Positions 17,696 to 25,473 of a stretch of DNA of 64,000 bases are shown here, one piece after another. Source of the DNA: Candidatus Baltobacteraceae bacterium (GTDB taxonomy: Bacteria > Vulcanimicrobiota > Vulcanimicrobiia > Vulcanimicrobiales > Vulcanimicrobiaceae); NCBI GenBank assembly GCA_036559195.1, contig DATBTN010000057.1:1-64000 (forward strand), in the 5' to 3' direction. The notes beneath the pieces were generated by a model, which had not been told where the DNA came from, searched no databases, and saw only the letters and a list, made by a program, of their open reading frames with translations. Within the stretch, counting starts at the first letter, position 1. Every line of letters starts with the position of its first letter. The position numbers and the translations under genes are program-made.

Positions 17696-20013
17696 AGGCC
17701 CGTAAACTAGCGCTACTGCCCGTTCTGGTCGCGGCGATCGCCGTCGGCTTGCTGCATCCGGCTGCCAAGCCCGCATGGGCCGCGCCGCCGCCGCCGGTCT
17801 CGACGCCGAATCCAACGCCGACCTCGTCGACGGCGCCGGGCACCGCGATCAACAACACGGCCTCCGCATCGTATTCCGACGGCACCAACACCTACACGAC
17901 GACCTCCAACCAAGTCCAGACGTTCGTGCAGAACGCACCCTCGCTCGTCATCACCACCAACAATGGCGTGCCGTCGGGCTCGACCTCGCAAAACCAAAAC
18001 AATCCGGCCGGACCGATCGTTTTCGGCGACACGCTCAACGATCTGTATACGCTCACCAATACGGGCAACTCGAGCGGATACTTCCAACTCGGCGCCGCGA
18101 CTTCGACGGTCACCGGCAGTGGAACGTTCCAAAATATCATCGTTACCGGAACCGACGGCATCGCTCACACCTTTGCCACGGTTGCCGCCGCGAATACCTA
18201 TTTGTCGACGCCCGCAAACTCGAACGTCTACGGACTTGCGGCGGGAGCATACGTCAACGTCGCCGTGCAGTATAAAGTGACGACCGCGGGCACGGGCACG
18301 GTTGGAACGAGCGTCGCCGGCGCGACGATCGTCTATCCTGGTACCGGTCCGAACTTCGGAGCGTCAACCTCGAGCGCCGTTTCCAACACCTACACCGACA
18401 CGGTCGTCGCCGACGCTCGGCTCGATCTCCAGAAGACGGCCGCTGCCGTCGTTGGAAGCAACGTCACCTACACGATCGACGTCAACAACGGAGGCGCCGC
18501 GCCGGCGCAGCTGTTGCAGTCGATCCGGCAAACGGGAACGACGATCACGGGTTCGGCTTTTAGCGCCGCCAACAACGGCGTACTCATCACCGACAAGATT
18601 CCGCTCAACGGCGCTACGCCGCTAACGATCTTCAGCGTCGCAATCACGAAAAACATCTCCATTGCGGGCGACACGGCGACCGTCGTCTACACGACCGACG
18701 CCGCCGGCAAGAGCGGCTGGACGACCACGGCGCCCGGCGCCGGCACGGCGTACTTCGCCGGCATTTACATCAGCGGTACCGCCGCCATCCCCGCCGGATC
18801 GGCGGGTTCGAGCGCGGGCGCCGTCACCAACGCGCAGGCGCAGCTCGAATTCACGCTCACGCTTACGAACTTGCCGCCGGGAACGGCCGTCAAGAACGTT
18901 GCGGCGAGCGCCTACGCCGACAACGCCGGCTTCCTCGCCGGTCCGAATATCGCACCGGGCACGATTCCCAACGCGGGCGCGGCCGATCCGTCGGCCGCCT
19001 ACACGACCGCAACCGGCGGGGCGGCGGGCAACGCACTCTCCAACACGACGACGAGCAACATTCCGGGCGTCTTGAACGGACCCAAGGGTGCGTCGGGCGC
19101 GTCGGGCTGTTTCGACACTTCCGTCTGCGGCAGCAACTCCACGAATACCGACTTCACGCAGGTGAGCCTCGGTACGAACGGCACGTTCGGCGCGCACCTG
19201 CCGGCGGGTACCATCGCAACGGTCCCCGGCGATTTACAAAACACCTCGGGTGCTAACGACACGTACTCGTTTACCTTCCCGAGCTTACCGGCGAGCGTGA
19301 CGGTGACCGGCGTTTACACCGATTACGCGTGCACGAATATCGCCGGTACCGACGGCTTCGGGCACTACCAGATCGCGGTCTCGGCCGGCGCAACGGCACC
19401 GTACTGCGTCAAGTATACGAGCGCCGCGGGCGGCAGCGCGCCGACCGACTTCGCTCCCATCGAAGTCCAAGTGCTCGCAACCTCGCAGGCCTCGGGTTCG
19501 TACGTCAACTCGACCTATCACGTGTTGCTGCCGGGCGGGTTCATCTCGCTGCAAAAGACGGCAACGGTGCTGACATCCGGGTGTGTCGGTGCGGTTCCGG
19601 CTAACGGCGTTTGTCCGACCGGCGTCATCCAGTACAAAGTCCTCTACGCCAACACGCTGCCGGCGAGCAGCGTCAGCGGCGGCGGCAACGTCGCACTCGG
19701 CATGGCTGCCGGAACGTTGAAGATCACCGAAGACGGCGGTGCCGGCACCAATACGTGGGCAGCCAACTCGAACGGCCTCAAAGAAGCGATGACCGTCGGC
19801 GCTGCCGTGACCAATCAGTGCGGCAACACCGCCGGCACGTGCGGCGATACCACGGCGAGTTCCACCTTCGCGGCGGTCGGCGCCACCTCAACCCCCAACA
19901 ACAACGGGAACGCGATCGCCTCCAACGCCTTCGTGGATACCGTGGGCGGCGGCGGGTTCGTGTTGGTCGCCGGGGCAAACGGAACGCTCTATTTCGCAGT
20001 AGTTGTGAAATAA
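17692..20013 (+). CDS. Large exported DUF11-type repeat protein
   Basis: This is a 773-residue exported protein. The signal peptide runs to about residue 30 (AAKPAWA then APPPP), followed by a Pro/Thr linker and a Thr/Ser/Asn/Gly-rich beta region with no obvious membrane anchor. DUF11-like domains begin at about 45 (NTASASYSDGTNTYTTTSNQ), 245 (DARLDLQKTAAAVVGSNVTY) and 615 (FISLQKTATVLTSGC). The last 150 residues (GLKEAMTV, GTCGDTTA and the final FAVVVK) are shared with the C terminus of the gene at 25458. The few cysteines (CFDTSVCG, CVGAV...VCP) could form disulfides. It is a likely surface or S-layer-like filament component; this is inference. Confidence 0.75.
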   Translation: MKARKLALLPVLVAAIAVGLLHPAAKPAWAAPPPPVSTPNPTPTSSTAPGTAINNTASASYSDGTNTYTTTSNQVQTFVQNAPSLVITTNNGVPSGSTSQNQNNPAGPIVFGDTLNDLYTLTNTGNSSGYFQLGAATSTVTGSGTFQNIIVTGTDGIAHTFATVAAANTYLSTPANSNVYGLAAGAYVNVAVQYKVTTAGTGTVGTSVAGATIVYPGTGPNFGASTSSAVSNTYTDTVVADARLDLQKTAAAVVGSNVTYTIDVNNGGAAPAQLLQSIRQTGTTITGSAFSAANNGVLITDKIPLNGATPLTIFSVAITKNISIAGDTATVVYTTDAAGKSGWTTTAPGAGTAYFAGIYISGTAAIPAGSAGSSAGAVTNAQAQLEFTLTLTNLPPGTAVKNVAASAYADNAGFLAGPNIAPGTIPNAGAADPSAAYTTATGGAAGNALSNTTTSNIPGVLNGPKGASGASGCFDTSVCGSNSTNTDFTQVSLGTNGTFGAHLPAGTIATVPGDLQNTSGANDTYSFTFPSLPASVTVTGVYTDYACTNIAGTDGFGHYQIAVSAGATAPYCVKYTSAAGGSAPTDFAPIEVQVLATSQASGSYVNSTYHVLLPGGFISLQKTATVLTSGCVGAVPANGVCPTGVIQYKVLYANTLPASSVSGGGNVALGMAAGTLKITEDGGAGTNTWAANSNGLKEAMTVGAAVTNQCGNTAGTCGDTTASSTFAAVGATSTPNNNGNAIASNAFVDTVGGGGFVLVAGANGTLYFAVVVK

Positions 20014-20041
20014 GGCGCTCGAACAAGGCGCGTAAACGATC

Positions 20042-22171
20042 GTGAGATTCACGAATCTGCCGTTACGGGCCGTGCTTCTCGCGACGTCGATCGTGCTGCT
20101 CGCGGCCGCACCGGCCGGCACGAAGATTATCAACACCGCGACGCTGTCGTATCAGGATTCGGCGGGGCAACGATACTCCGTCGAATCCAATGCGGTTACG
20201 ACCACGTTCGCGCCGGTTGCGGCCCTCGTCGTCTCCCCGAAGGTCGCGCAGATCAATCCCGCAACCGATTCGTTTGCCGCCGGACAGAACGTGACGCGCA
20301 CCTTTGCGATCGCAAACGCGAGCAACATCGACGACGCGTACACGATTCAAAGTGTGAGCGCCGCACCGGCGAAGGTGCTCTCGATCGCCATCCTGAGCGC
20401 GCAGGGAACGCTCCCCGTCACGCTCGGAACGACGACGTCGCCGGTGCTGCACCCCGGCGACTCGATTCGCGTGCAAGTCGTGCTCGCGACGACGGGCGTT
20501 GCCATCGGGACGGCGTTCCCGATCTCCGTGGTCGCGCGAACCGTCGTTACGGGCACGACCAACGGGCTGCAATCCGATACCGGCGTGCAGTGGGCGGTTG
20601 CCGCATCGGCCGCGCAGTTCACCGGAACCGGGCCCAATTCGCAGGTGACGAAGACGGTCAACCACACCGCCAGCGTTCAATCGGCTCCCGGTTCCAGCGT
20701 AACGTTCGAGATTCAAGCGAAGAACTCGGGCGGAGCAACGGCCACCAACGTGGTGCTGACCGACGCGATTCCGAACGGGCTGCAGGCCGACGTTACATCG
20801 GTCAAGATCGACGGTAATGCGGCCGGTCCGGCGGCGGCGCTCGCCGGACAAACCCTGACCGTCAAGATTCCGTCGCTCGTCGCCGGAGCACAGCTCGACG
20901 TTTCGTTTAACGCGACTGTCGGCAACGCGTCGGTTGCCGGTGCCACGTTTACCAACGTGGCCAGCATAACGTCCGACGGCGCAACGCCGATCCTGACGAC
21001 GCCCGCGAGCGTGCTGATCGGAACCGCCGATATCGTCTTCGATCCGGCCACCAACAATCGCCCGGTTGGAGGCGCGACGGTGGCGCTGGTCGACGCCGGC
21101 GGCGCTCCCGTGAAGTTGATGCCCGTTGCGGGGCAGCCCGGTGCGAACGCGCAGAACCCAACCGCGACCGGCGCCGACGGCGCGTACACCTTCGCCCTCG
21201 AGCCCAGCCAAATTGCGGCGGGAGGCTCGCGTTTCTACCTGACGATTTCCGCCCCGGGATTCTTGAATCGAAAGATCCAACTCGATATCAAGCTCGGAAC
21301 CGACGGCGTGCTCTACGACGTGACCGCCGCCGCACTCGACAATCAACCGCTCGCGCGAGCCGGCGGATACACGCTGACCTCCGATGCGGTCAGTCTCGCC
21401 GACGTCTTTGGTCTCTTCGGGAACATTCCGCTCTTTACGGCGCGAACGGTGGCGGTGACCAAGACCGTCGACAAAACCGTTGCGAGCCCGGGCGATCGGC
21501 TCGTCTACACCGTCGGTGTGGGGAATCCGTCGCAGACGCCGCTCGCTCAAACGATTCTGGTCGATACCCTGCCCGCGGGCGAAGCGTATGCCCCCGGCAC
21601 GGCGCGCTTGGACGGCGACCCCTTCGAACCGGTCGTCGCCGGCCGCACGCTTACGTGGACTCTTGCAAACGTAGCTGCGGGCGCGAATTACACCGTGACC
21701 TATGCGACGGTCGTTTTTCCATCGGTCGCTCCCGACACGACGCTCGTCAACGGCGTAACGGCATCGGCTGCGATCGCGGGAACGAACGTGACGGCTACGG
21801 CAAGCGCAACCGCCGACGTGCGGATCATCACGAGCGCGTTCTCGCAGCGCGGAATAATCACCGGACGCGTCTTCATCGATGCGCGCCGTTCCGAGCGCTT
21901 CGCGAAGGGTGACGACGGCGTTGCGGGCGTGCGCATCTTTCTTGAAGACGGCAGCTCGGTCGTGACGGATCGTTTCGGGCGCTACTCGTTTGCCGGCGTT
22001 CGCCCGGGCATGCACGTGCTCCGCGTCGACGCGACGACGCTGCCCGATACCACGCGCCCGTTCGGGCGGCCACGTATGGGCAGCGTGTGGTCGATGCAGC
22101 GGTTGGTGCACGGCCTCTTCGACGACGGGCTGATGGAAGACGTGAACTTCGGCGTCGAGGGCGTGCGATGA
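20042..22171 (+). CDS. Exported DUF11 / SdrB-type multidomain protein
   Basis: This is a 709-residue exported protein with a GTG start at 20042. The signal peptide is residues 1-24 (VLLAAAPAG). Domains in order: an Asn-Thr-Ala repeat domain (about 25-190), a DUF11 domain (about 200-320; VTKTVNHTASVQSAPGSSVT), a carboxypeptidase-regulatory-like domain (about 325-430; VGGATVALVDAGG, GADGAYTF), and a second DUF11 domain (about 460-600; VTKTVDKTVASPGDRLVYTV). A SdrB-like domain then follows (about 605-675; GIITGRVFIDARRSERFAKG, GRYSFAGVRPGMHVLRVD). The C-terminal RLVHGLFDDGLMEDVNFGVE resembles ends of similar proteins that sit beside large outer-membrane proteins. The next gene starts in an ATGA overlap, so the two products probably work together. 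Confidence 0.75.
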   Translation: MRFTNLPLRAVLLATSIVLLAAAPAGTKIINTATLSYQDSAGQRYSVESNAVTTTFAPVAALVVSPKVAQINPATDSFAAGQNVTRTFAIANASNIDDAYTIQSVSAAPAKVLSIAILSAQGTLPVTLGTTTSPVLHPGDSIRVQVVLATTGVAIGTAFPISVVARTVVTGTTNGLQSDTGVQWAVAASAAQFTGTGPNSQVTKTVNHTASVQSAPGSSVTFEIQAKNSGGATATNVVLTDAIPNGLQADVTSVKIDGNAAGPAAALAGQTLTVKIPSLVAGAQLDVSFNATVGNASVAGATFTNVASITSDGATPILTTPASVLIGTADIVFDPATNNRPVGGATVALVDAGGAPVKLMPVAGQPGANAQNPTATGADGAYTFALEPSQIAAGGSRFYLTISAPGFLNRKIQLDIKLGTDGVLYDVTAAALDNQPLARAGGYTLTSDAVSLADVFGLFGNIPLFTARTVAVTKTVDKTVASPGDRLVYTVGVGNPSQTPLAQTILVDTLPAGEAYAPGTARLDGDPFEPVVAGRTLTWTLANVAAGANYTVTYATVVFPSVAPDTTLVNGVTASAAIAGTNVTATASATADVRIITSAFSQRGIITGRVFIDARRSERFAKGDDGVAGVRIFLEDGSSVVTDRFGRYSFAGVRPGMHVLRVDATTLPDTTRPFGRPRMGSVWSMQRLVHGLFDDGLMEDVNFGVEGVR

Positions 22172-25100
22172 GCGCGCGAATCGGAAGCGCAATGAAGCGC
22201 TGCGGCGCCTTGCTGATGACCGTCTCGATCTTCTGCTCGGTGCAAGTCCGCGCGCGTTCGGACGACGCGCCGGCAGCGGCGCCGACTGCCGGCAAGATCA
22301 CCTACGCGGATCTCACGCACGAGACGTACACGGCGACCCATAACCTGAACGCGGCATTTGCTTTTCCGGCCGACGGCGCGATCTCGCCGACGATCGCGAC
22401 TCGCGTGGTGGTGGATACGACGCTGGGCGCGGGTATCGAGCTACGCGTGAACGACGAGATCGTGCCGCTCACGCGCGTTGGGCGCCACACCGCTTCGACC
22501 AAGACGGCTTCGGCCGAATTCGAATACTTCGGTGTCGTCCTGAAGCCGGGCCCGAATCGTATCGTCGCGACCGCGGTCGGTGCGAACGGATTGCGCGGCG
22601 CGGCGACCGCGGAAACGGTCTCGGGTCCCGGTATGCCAGCGACGCTCAAAGGCAGCCTGCAAGGCAAGCTCGTTGCCGACGGCAAGACCGTAACCATGCT
22701 CGACGTTCGCGCGCTCGATCGCTGGAACGATCCGGCGCTCGCGGGCTCGCCGGTAACGGTGAAGCTCGTGCACGGCGATGCGAGTTTCGCGGGTCGCGAA
22801 AACGCGCAGCCGTCGGCGAGCGCGAGCGCCGCACCGAGCGACCTTGCATCGCCGCCGGGCGGCGCGCGGGGCGCCGTTTTTGAAGCGCAGCTCGGCGTGG
22901 GCGGTTTGGTGGGCGTTCCCATCCTTCCCGGCCTGACGCCCGGTGACGTGACGCTGCAGATCTCCTCGGGCGATCTTACGACGACGCAGACGTTTTACAT
23001 GGCGCCGTACGTGCGCGCTCCATTCGTGAATGGGCTCTTGAGCGTTGGAACCGGCGTGGTGCCGATCGGAGTCGACGGCGACGGACGCGATGATGCCGGC
23101 GGCGCGCGCCGGCTGCGGGGCGCCCTTTTTGCCAGCGGCCGCGTCGGCAAGACCTCGCTGATGACGCTTGCCTACGAATCGCAAAACGCGCTCTCGCCGC
23201 TTTCATCGTTCGGCCCCTTCGTCGACGATCCCAACGAGCGCCCGTATCAAACCTTCGGCGACTCGTCCGTGCGAGCTTCGGGCTATCGCTCCAACGACCG
23301 GCTTTACGCGCGATTGGATTCCGGCCGCGATAGCGCGATGTGGGGACAGTTCGACGCGACGACCGGCGACGAGAACGCCGTCGGCGCATTCCGTCAGTTG
23401 CTCTCCGGCGCGAAGATCGAACTTGCGAGCAAAGACGCGCGCGCGCATCTCACGGCCTTCGGGGCGCGCAACGACGTTGGATACGTGTCGACGACCCTGG
23501 CGGTAACCGGGCTTTCGAATCTCGCGCGGCCGCTGCAGCCGGATATCGTGGTCGGCTCGGATTATCTCAGCCTCGCGTCGCTCGATCGCCGAACGGGCGC
23601 CGTCGTCGCGCAGTCGCCGCTGATTCGCAACGTCGACTATACGATCGACTACGCGACCGGCGTGTTGCGCTTTATCAACGTTCCGTTGCCGTTCGACGAG
23701 AACTTCAACCCGCAAGTCCTGGAGATCCACTATCAATACCGCGGCGTGGGCGTCAACTCGCGTACGACCGGCGCCGACGCGCGGTTTCAATTCGGCAAGC
23801 TCGGAACGACGCGGCTCAACCTCGGATACGTCAACGATGCGACCGGAGCCGGAAACTTTTCGATGCTCTCGCAAACGCTCTCGGGGAAGCTCTCGGGCGG
23901 CGGATGGACGCTCTCGCACGCAACGAGCGACGGAGCGTCGCCGGCGTTCGCGGGGCAAGCCGTCTCGAACGGCACCCACGGGGGCGCGCTCGCCTTCGGT
24001 ATGAACGACCGCGTCGGACGCGACCAAATCGATCTGCAGTATCAGGATACGGGCAACGGCTTTTCAGATCCGTTCGGCGGCATCTCGAACCCGGGATTCA
24101 CGAATTATCGAGCGGCATGGTCGCGCCGCACCTCGTCCTCCGACACGCTCGTATTCGAAGCCGACGGTCAGAAGAATCGCGGACTCGGCAACGACGACTC
24201 GCAGAACAACGTCTCGCTGCTGATGCGCAAGACGGTCGCGAAGTCGCTTTCACTCGTGCTGGGCCTGGCGGCGCACGCGCAGCACAACGCGCCGCTGATA
24301 GCGGCTGGGCAAGGCTCCAACACCCTTCAAACGAATACGCCGCAGAGTTCGACCGACGCTCACCTGCAACTCGGATTCGATTGGAAGGCGACGAAAAAGA
24401 TCGATCTTCGCATGCAGCACGATCAGGCACTCGGCGGAAACGACGCGCTCTCCACGCAGCCGGCGCAGACCACGGCCGAATTGAGCTATGCGTTCGACGG
24501 CAAGGGAAAGATGTTCGTTCGCGAGCTGCTCAGCGCGGCGCCTACGACGGTCTTCGCGCAAGCCGCCGGCACGCTTGGCGCCGCGAATCTCGGCACGCGC
24601 ACGACCCAGATCGGCTTCGAGCGAGCGCTGGGCCCGGCAACCACGATCGACAGCGAGTATTTGATGACCAACAGCGGCAATGCGACCGACATTTACTCCG
24701 CGCTCGGCGTGCAGCAGAAATTCTCGCTCGGCAAACGGCTGGGCGGAAATCTGCTCTTTCAGCGAGCCAACGCAACGGGCGCCGGCGCGGCGGGCTTCGC
24801 CGTGTACGGCGGCTCGATCGCCTATACGGATACCAAAGATTTTCGCGCGGCGCTTTCGTATCAATCGCGCACCGGCGTGGGCGGCGGCACGACGCTAAGC
24901 GGCGGTTTCACCGGACATATGGGGCCGAATCTCTCCGTGCTCGGCACGATCGCGCAAGCGATCGGCAACGGCAACCGCGCCGGCGACGACCGCATCACGC
25001 TCGCGTACCGGCCGGCGGGGAACGACCGGCTCGTTTCGCTCGTGGGCTATTCGCAGATCAGCGGAACATCCGCGCTGCTCGCGGACCGCACCGACGTGCT

Positions 25101-25473
25101 CTCGTTTGAAGAACTCTTTCGACCGTGGAGCGGGTTCGAGCTCGCCGGACGCATCGCAACCAAGCTCGACGGCGGCGGCTACTACGCGGCGCACACCGCA
25201 CTCGCCGGTATCCGCGTGCGTCAGAACGTCGGTACGCGTTTCGATCTGGGCGGAGAACTCCGGTCGCTCTCTGCCGCGAACATTCCCGGCGCGCGCGCCA
25301 CGGACTTTGCCGTGGAAGCCGGCTACGCGCTCGGCACTAGCACGCGCCTCGCCGCCGGCTACAACTTCTCGGGCAGCGTCGACCCGACGCTCACCGGGCA
25401 CCCGCAGCGCAAAGGTTTCTACCTAACGTTCACCACGATGGTCGATCGGGTTTTCGGTTGGGGCGCGCACTGA
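22168..25473 (+). CDS. Large outer-membrane beta-barrel candidate with N-terminal Ig-like domains
   Basis: This is a 1101-residue exported protein. It begins at the ATG overlapping the previous stop; an ATG at 22192 (MKRCGALLMTVS) would place the signal peptide at the very N terminus and is a good alternative. Residues 45-300 are Ig/invasin-like strands (NDEIVPLTRVGRHTAS, LDVRALDRWNDPALAGSPVT). Residue 470 onward has the signature NVDYTIDYATGVLRFINVPL, known from many large outer-membrane proteins that assemble or display surface structures. From about 530 to 1101 the sequence is a long series of amphipathic strands with many Gly/Asn turns and ends KGFYLTFTTMVDRVFGWGAH, as expected for a barrel. 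Its close coupling with the DUF11/SdrB protein suggests it exports or anchors that protein. Confidence 0.7.
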   Translation: MSARIGSAMKRCGALLMTVSIFCSVQVRARSDDAPAAAPTAGKITYADLTHETYTATHNLNAAFAFPADGAISPTIATRVVVDTTLGAGIELRVNDEIVPLTRVGRHTASTKTASAEFEYFGVVLKPGPNRIVATAVGANGLRGAATAETVSGPGMPATLKGSLQGKLVADGKTVTMLDVRALDRWNDPALAGSPVTVKLVHGDASFAGRENAQPSASASAAPSDLASPPGGARGAVFEAQLGVGGLVGVPILPGLTPGDVTLQISSGDLTTTQTFYMAPYVRAPFVNGLLSVGTGVVPIGVDGDGRDDAGGARRLRGALFASGRVGKTSLMTLAYESQNALSPLSSFGPFVDDPNERPYQTFGDSSVRASGYRSNDRLYARLDSGRDSAMWGQFDATTGDENAVGAFRQLLSGAKIELASKDARAHLTAFGARNDVGYVSTTLAVTGLSNLARPLQPDIVVGSDYLSLASLDRRTGAVVAQSPLIRNVDYTIDYATGVLRFINVPLPFDENFNPQVLEIHYQYRGVGVNSRTTGADARFQFGKLGTTRLNLGYVNDATGAGNFSMLSQTLSGKLSGGGWTLSHATSDGASPAFAGQAVSNGTHGGALAFGMNDRVGRDQIDLQYQDTGNGFSDPFGGISNPGFTNYRAAWSRRTSSSDTLVFEADGQKNRGLGNDDSQNNVSLLMRKTVAKSLSLVLGLAAHAQHNAPLIAAGQGSNTLQTNTPQSSTDAHLQLGFDWKATKKIDLRMQHDQALGGNDALSTQPAQTTAELSYAFDGKGKMFVRELLSAAPTTVFAQAAGTLGAANLGTRTTQIGFERALGPATTIDSEYLMTNSGNATDIYSALGVQQKFSLGKRLGGNLLFQRANATGAGAAGFAVYGGSIAYTDTKDFRAALSYQSRTGVGGGTTLSGGFTGHMGPNLSVLGTIAQAIGNGNRAGDDRITLAYRPAGNDRLVSLVGYSQISGTSALLADRTDVLSFEELFRPWSGFELAGRIATKLDGGGYYAAHTALAGIRVRQNVGTRFDLGGELRSLSAANIPGARATDFAVEAGYALGTSTRLAAGYNFSGSVDPTLTGHPQRKGFYLTFTTMVDRVFGWGAH

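Noticed and set aside
20063-22192. A 709-codon open frame on the minus strand
   Set aside because: It is the exact antisense of the DUF11/SdrB gene, very rich in Arg/His/Gly as typical of antisense translation in GC-rich DNA, and has no domain.
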